A program made the position numbers and the translations under genes. Positions 58,825 through 64,000 of a DNA stretch of 64,000 nucleotides are shown here, in pieces; position 1 is the stretch's first letter, and every line of letters starts with the position of its first letter. The stretch is taken from the NCBI GenBank assembly GCA_021234535.1, contig CM037840.1, positions 16,633,415-16,697,414 of the forward strand, given 5' to 3'. The stretch comes from Stichopus chloronotus. Lineage: Eukaryota; Echinodermata; Holothuroidea; Aspidochirotida; Stichopodidae. The notes below the pieces were generated by a model, which was given only the letters and a program-made list of their open reading frames with translations, ran no database searches and was not told the origin of the DNA.

Positions 58825-60101
58825 CTAATCTCTAAGAATGTCCACTAGATTTCGATAAAGGTACAACGCTTCTTCCACAGTGCTTGGCATGCGACGATCA
58901 GTTATGTTTCCAAATATCTCATTCAGACCGGCAAGAAATTCCTGGCTACAACCATGAAGAGGGTAATCCGAACAATAATCCCTTTGAACCTCCTCTGAGG
59001 CAAGCAGTGGCATTTTCCAATCATGTGAACCATAAATTTCCGGTGTATAGTACATCAGGTCCGGCTTTCCGCTTGGAACCTCAATTCCAGTTTGGTATCG
59101 AATTCTGTGTTGGTTCCATTCTTGCAGAACTTTATCAAAATCCCTCTGTATGAGATCAGTAAAACAAAATCTGAGACAGTCAACGTGAACGGCACTGCTG
59201 TTGTCAAAGGTTCCTTCATCCTGCAAAGCTCTGAAGAGGTTAATCCAGAAATTCGTAGAAGCACGCTTGAGTTGACCCCACCATGCCTCAGTCCTTTGAT
59301 TTGCAGTGGAGCGTCCGTACAGAAAAGATTTATATCGTCTAAATGAATCTTGATGACGCCATCTTAAGGATATTTGTAAATCTCTGACATGGCAATTTTC
59401 TGTACCCCTGTCTGCACGAACAATTTTGGGGACACCTTCTAGGTGTTTTATGTAGCGTAGAAAGAAGCGATGAACCTAGGGTTATTATTGCTTGGTCCTG
59501 CTTGTAACCAAAGAAGTTTCCTCGAAAAACCGTCGATTGCAGCGTGTACTGCAATACCAAATGTTTTTAACTTGTCGTACCCGTCTATGTGTACTAAATA
59601 ATTTGGTCCTGGGCATGTATAAACCCGGCGTGCTATTCGTCTACCCCTGCGTCTTTCAACTCCAACGGGATCCAGTCCGCTGAGCAGTAAGCGCGTTATT
59701 TCTTGGGTAACATTTAGGTTATATGAGGTGCGAAGACGTCGCCACATTGCTCGATAACCCATGGCCTGTCCACTTCCTCTGATTTCGTTTGTTATTACTC
59801 TTACCAGTTCGACAGGATCCAACGGCAAATCTCTTCGCCTTAGCCTATTACGTATTACTCGACGAAGCTGCCGTAAACTCAGAACAATGCCGTGTCTCAA
59901 AGCAAGCAAACAAAGAATATCTGTTCCTGTGTAACCATGGCTCAAGTAGTGCATGATCAATGCGTTTCCCAGGTGCGGAACAAAACCAATGAATTCAGCC
60001 GCTGTGTAGTCTGGGGGAGAAGCTGTCCCTTGTTGAAAAAGCACCAGTATCATAAAAGCCTGCAAGCAGAAGAGTAAAACTTCCTGATGGGATTCTTTCA
60101 A
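58825..60101 (-). pseudogene. DDE integrase (rve superfamily, IS3/Ginger-like), one frameshift
   Basis: Minus-strand frame 60101-59448 gives an N-terminal helix-turn-helix region (GYTGTDILCLLALRHGIVLS, LRQLRRVIRNRLRRRD) and a second helical region (GYRAMWRRLRTSYNLNV). The core follows: NYLVHIDGYDKL (first Asp) and AAIDGFSRKLLWL. After a one-base shift near 59455 it continues KIVRADRGTEN (second Asp) and STANQRTEAWWGQLKRA (Glu), then DLIQRDFDKVLQEWNQHRIR to a stop at 58825. The full D-D-E set is present. About 425 codons is normal for the 'integrase core domain' family scattered in invertebrate and fish genomes. It reads inward from the right end of the 20-kb element. The first Met at 60101 is provisional, since an in-frame Met also lies at about residue 17. 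Confidence 0.75.
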
Positions 60102-61714
60102 AACAAACTTTCATTCAATGTTTGGATATGACCAAGTGCATGGAGAAACCAGCTTCCTTTCGGGCCATGCTTATAGTGGTTTCCATGGGTGAAGCTCAGT
60201 GGCGGCACATGGGGAGGGAGATGGGGAAAATCCCAACCTCAGCTGAGATATGTAGCGGCCTACCAGGTACACGTATATGAACAAAAGATATTGCATTCTT
60301 TCTGAGATCCTGAGACATATCTCTCCCCAAGATATATAACTCCGGCAGAGTTTAGGAGGGGGGTCCTTGGATCTTATCGGGACTTTGTCCATACATCCCA
60401 TCAGACTCTACTTTTTAATGTTTTCAAATAACTTAGAGAAATACCGAAATGCATGATAATCGATTACAAGTTTTGCATGAGATGAAGGATCATGAATCAA
60501 AATGTACCTATCCTGAGATTTGAAGCCCGAGTTTGTCAGCCAATTAGGATGTTTGTCCCACCTTCCTCAAACATAGATCATCAATAGCATGATTTACGGC
60601 ACCAGCAAAAAATGAACGTAGATGAAAGCAAGTTAAATAAAGAACAATATGTCGCGATGGCACACTTAGTCATTGCCAGAATGGCATTGAGGCAATTTCA
60701 TTTCGGCAAGTATAGAATTTGATATTAGTGTTTCGGTGACAAATTACGGCGAAAAGCTCCTAAACCTTCCCCGGGTTCACATACATTAGTTCTGGATCGA
60801 CCTTCATACTTGGCGACTAAGGTTTTCTTTGTACTAACCCCTTCTTTAGTGGCATTAAATTTGCACACAATGATATGCTAAAACCGTAGAGCTTCCGGTG
60901 GATTCGCCCGGGCCCCGGAACCCCACCGAGTTTTTTCCCATTGTACATGGCTACATCAAGCCCTTGGACGGGCCTCACGGACGCTACTCGATGAAGCCAG
61001 TGCTGCAGGCGAAATATGTTACCACTAGTAATTCTATTTTGACCTCCATTTGCCCACCCCTATTTTAAAATCCTGGTGCCGCTACTGGGAAATCCATAGG
61101 CCTTTTGAGGTAGGGGCCTAAACTGGCTAAGGATCCGTAGTCTTTCAATATTCTACACTACTTCATATGCTTCAAACAAGTTTAACGGAATTCCACACAT
61201 ACACTGTAATGAGGGATTGGGCTGCGGGGGATTCTTGCGGATTGAATTACCATGACTTTCTAATTTCAACACACTAAACGTTAGGAGAAGCCTTTCCATC
61301 GGTATCGCAACAGATTGCTGTAAACCTTAACTTGCCCATTGAAACTGTCCTTTTTTATTACGACATCTACCAGAACAAAATCTCATCCCTTTCCATTAAA
61401 AAAATAAGCTAGGCAGTATAGCTTACTTAAATTTCCCTTACATGTACAGACATACAGGACGTACTGGCCTTAGCCTGTCTTACTCATTTACGAACATATA
61501 AAATTCATGAAAATGTAGCAAAACTTACAACGAAAAAGAACATGATGCAGGTCTTAGACAAACACAACGGTGGAGGAATCGTTCATACAAGGATATTATC
61601 TTCTTTAGTTGACCATGAAACAGTAGAGAGGTCTGTAACAGCTTCTTAAAAGGATCTGCTACTGCATGCAGAGGTGTGCGTAGCATTAAAAATCCAAGGT
61701 ACGATAAGTTGTAA
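60102..61714. other. Region between integrase 5' end and right array
   Basis: No coding match was found. This is where a promoter and 5' UTR for the integrase would lie. No clear TATA context was identified. Confidence 0.4.
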
Positions 61715-62580
61715 TTTTAACATTTTGTGGATAATTGTTCAGTTGATCACGTAAAAAGAAGTAAACAAGTAAACATTCTGCAGAAAATTGTTTAATTGCT
61801 CACCTACGAAGAACGCAATAAGTCAACATTTTGCAGAAAATTGTTGAATTGACAAGATGTGATAAGTTATCGTTTGAACTTTTTTTCAGAAAAATGTTCA
61901 AATGCTCCATTAGAAAAGATGTGAACAAGTCAACATTTTGCAGAAAAATGTTGAAATGACAAGATATGATAAGTTGTTATTCAAACAATTTGCAGAAAAT
62001 TGTTCAGTTGCTTACTTACTAAGAAAGTGAACAAGTTAACATTTTGCAGAAAATTGTTCAGTTGCTTACTTAGGGAGAAAGTTAACAAGTTAACATTTTC
62101 CAGCAAATTGTTGAATTGATAAGATGTGATAAGATGTCATTTCAACATTTTTCACAAAATTGTTGAGATGCTCACTTAGAAAAAAAGTGAACAAGCATAC
62201 ATCTTGCGGAAAATTGTTGAAATGACAAGATGTGATAAATGGTTATTCGAACATTTTGCAGAAAATTGTTTAATTGCTAACATAGATAAGAAGTGAACAA
62301 GTCAACATTTTGCAGCAAATTGTTGAATTGACAGGATGTAATAAGTGGTTATATGAACATTTTTTAAAAAAATGTTGAATTCCTCATTTAGAATCAAGTT
62401 AACAAGTAAACATTTTGCAGAAAAATGTTGAGTTGTTAAGATAACACAACTGAACAAGTGATCATTTTTTTTTTTTTTTTTGGATGAGATATTATCTCGT
62501 TATGTAGACATTTTGCTGAAAATTGTCAACTTATGGGGCAAAGATATACTTATCTTGATGGCACTTTTAAGCTTCCGTAT
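61715..62580 (-). repeat. Right terminal inverted repeat with tandem array
   Basis: About 15 units carry the core AACATTTTGCAGAAAATTG, the reverse complement of the left array. They alternate between tails ATTGACAAGATGTGATAAGT and TTGCTTACTTAG. It ends with GCTTCCGTAT at 62580. The array is longer than the left one (about 750 against 480 bp), as expected if unit number varies. Confidence 0.75.
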
Positions 62581-62584
62581 TGAA

Positions 62585-64000
62585 AGGCAAAAATATACAT
62601 ATTTTTCTAATGACTGGTAATTCTATGACATTGCAGAAAACCTCCCATATTGTGTTTACTCTCTAATCCCATATAAGCCTTTTGGCAATGTCAAGAACGA
62701 TAGAAAGACACATCAGCCAACAAACTCTAAGGTTTGTCACAGTGGTTTAGCACAACAAGGTTTAACTACATATGACAGGTAATTACCACCAATTTCTTTC
62801 CTGGTAGCGAAAGAAATATCGAAACACACTGTTGCTTTCCTCTTCTCTTTTGTTTCCCTCTACGCCTGAAATCAGTTCCCCTTGGTATGTCAGCAGAAAT
62901 TCACCTTTTTCAAATATCTGTTGTGCAAAAACACCTCTCCCTTGAAGAAAAGTAAGTATGAATGTAAATTAGTTGCATTCAAAGCTCCGAATTACAGTAA
63001 AGTACCTCTAGAGGGTACTGAAGCTTACATGGAAATCACAGAGATTAACTTTGTTCTAAGGAGAGCATCATGTGTTTGATGTTCACAACATGACCAGCTT
63101 CAATTGAGGTTGGACCCAATCCCTGGGGAGGGTATAGGGTTTTACAGCATTTCATGTCCTAATGCCTGCTAGTTTAAGAATTTGCACAGCATCAAGTACA
63201 AAAAAAGTCATTATATTACCATCTATCCGACCTGCAGTGCATTTATTTTTACCATATTAAAGAATTGATGTAATATGTACTTACGAAAATTATTCTTCAT
63301 GATGTTTTACCAAAACAATTGCAATATTCATACTTGTACCTGGGGAATGAAAATCCTGAAACAGCTTACCTTTTCCTGGGGAATTTTGTACAACAAACCC
63401 AGGCGGATCCTGTCCAGTGTAGGGCTCAAAGTCAATATGAGCCCTACCGCATTTTCTGCATGTTCGCTGCATGTTCGCTGCATTAATATGAAACAAACAT
63501 AGTAATTGTTAAAGGTATGCTGCACCTGAACAGTCACCACAGTCCTTGTGGACTACAACAAAGTAACACATATTTAATCATCGGCAATATAACCAATTTA
63601 AGAAAGTTTTATCATAGTCAATGTAGACAGAGTGGAAGCACTAGCAGACCAATGAAAGGAAATGGAGAAGAAGAAACAAAGGGAAGGATATAGGAAGAGT
63701 TGAGAAAGATCGGGAAATAAACAAGAAAAAGAGTGAAAACCAGGAACAGTCAGCATGATGAACGAAATGGTGGAAGTTGGAGCACTGGTGTTTATATAGA
63801 CTGTAGGCAATTCAAATTTTAATATCTCACAAAACCTGATAGTACCATTTAAAAAGTAAAATATTCTGTGGACAATGCTACACTGCGGTAAATTTTCCTG
63901 AAATTATCTACCAGACTGGTTCATGCAAAGTACATGGTGTATCATGAAGTGGACAATAACAATGGGGAAGGAAAGAATGAACAGGAGAGAAAAAAAAAAC
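62585..64000. other. Right flank; no supported gene
   Basis: One weak minus-strand exon candidate is listed separately. A purine-rich stretch lies at 63630-63780. The SET N-terminal half was looked for on the minus strand here and not found. Confidence 0.4.
63370..63477 (-). CDS. Weak exon candidate with CxxC motif
   Basis: On the minus strand, acceptor TTAATGCAG and donor GTAAGC bound 108 nt reading NMQRTCRKCGRAHIDFEPYT, then GQDPPGFVVQNSPGK. Splice edges are good, but the start overlaps a short tandem repeat (GCAGCGAACAT twice) and I know no family. Confidence 0.25.

Larger units (their letters stand above)
42166..62584. mobile_element. Candidate 20.4-kb foldback-type DNA element with integrase
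   Basis: ATACGGAAGCTTAAAAGTGC starts at 42170, and its exact reverse complement ends at 62580. The two ends stay nearly identical for about 190 bp and then continue as arrays of about 50-bp repeats. TGAA flanks both ends (42166-42169 and 62581-62584), a candidate 4-bp target duplication. Inside are an integrase gene near the right end, a RING-finger gene and many short repeats. Foldback elements (FB in Drosophila, TU in sea urchin) are known for tandem-repeat inverted ends and for carrying large segments. Whether the integrase moves this element is inference. Confidence 0.55.

Noticed and set aside
42166..62584. Maverick/Polinton reading of the 20-kb element
   Set aside because: No DNA polymerase B, packaging ATPase or capsid-like frames were seen. 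The flanking duplication is 4 bp rather than 6 and the ends do not begin with AG.
1..64000. tRNA, rRNA, riboswitches, bacterial promoters or ribosome binding sites
   Set aside because: None was recognisable by eye, and the sequence is eukaryotic. A tRNA scan would be needed to exclude tRNA genes formally.

Overview
This is an intron-rich, AT-rich animal nuclear sequence. It has GT-AG splice sites, several families of decayed retroelements, long non-coding stretches and no bacterial-style gene packing. The mix of transposon-linked gene families, DIRS and L1/Tx1-like retroelements and foldback-type inverted repeats suggests a marine invertebrate, perhaps an echinoderm, hemichordate or cephalochordate. 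The species cannot be fixed from sequence alone. Nearly every recognisable coding block carries frameshifts or stops, so most calls are pseudogenes or gene fragments. Some single-base shifts may be assembly errors.

Layout. 1-8.2 kb: two same-strand 3' ends of an L1/Tx1-like LINE, one cut by the window edge, and a shrunken Ty3/gypsy fragment flanked by a 19-bp direct repeat. 8.6-10.4 kb (minus): a broken C2H2-containing, CACTA-like transposase-family gene. 12.7-18 kb (minus): exons of a SAMD3-like gene, with the exon nearest its 5' end copied in a perfect-looking 1602-bp tandem duplication (17.6-20.8 kb). 22.9-26.75 kb: a LINE reverse-transcriptase scrap abutting a truncated DIRS-type element (minus). 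27.5 kb: an orphan SANT-like exon (plus). 32.6 kb: an orphan exon with a strongly coding look (minus).

35.5-41.7 kb (minus): five exons whose phases join cleanly into one gene. It encodes the C-terminal half of a KMT5A-like SET domain, an acidic linker, zinc fingers, a tyrosine-recombinase-like domain and a SANT-like domain. It is broken by several frameshifts. The 27.5 kb exon belongs to the same family.

42.17-62.58 kb: a candidate 20.4-kb mobile element. It has near-identical terminal inverted repeats that run into arrays of about 50-bp repeats (foldback architecture) and a 4-bp TGAA flanking duplication. Inside are a DDE integrase gene near the right end (minus, one frameshift, all three acidic motifs present) and a multi-exon RING-finger gene (plus, one extra base). 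Dispersed repeats rich in AGGTCA half-sites fill much of the interior. This element and the SET-recombinase gene beside it are the two most unusual objects in the window.
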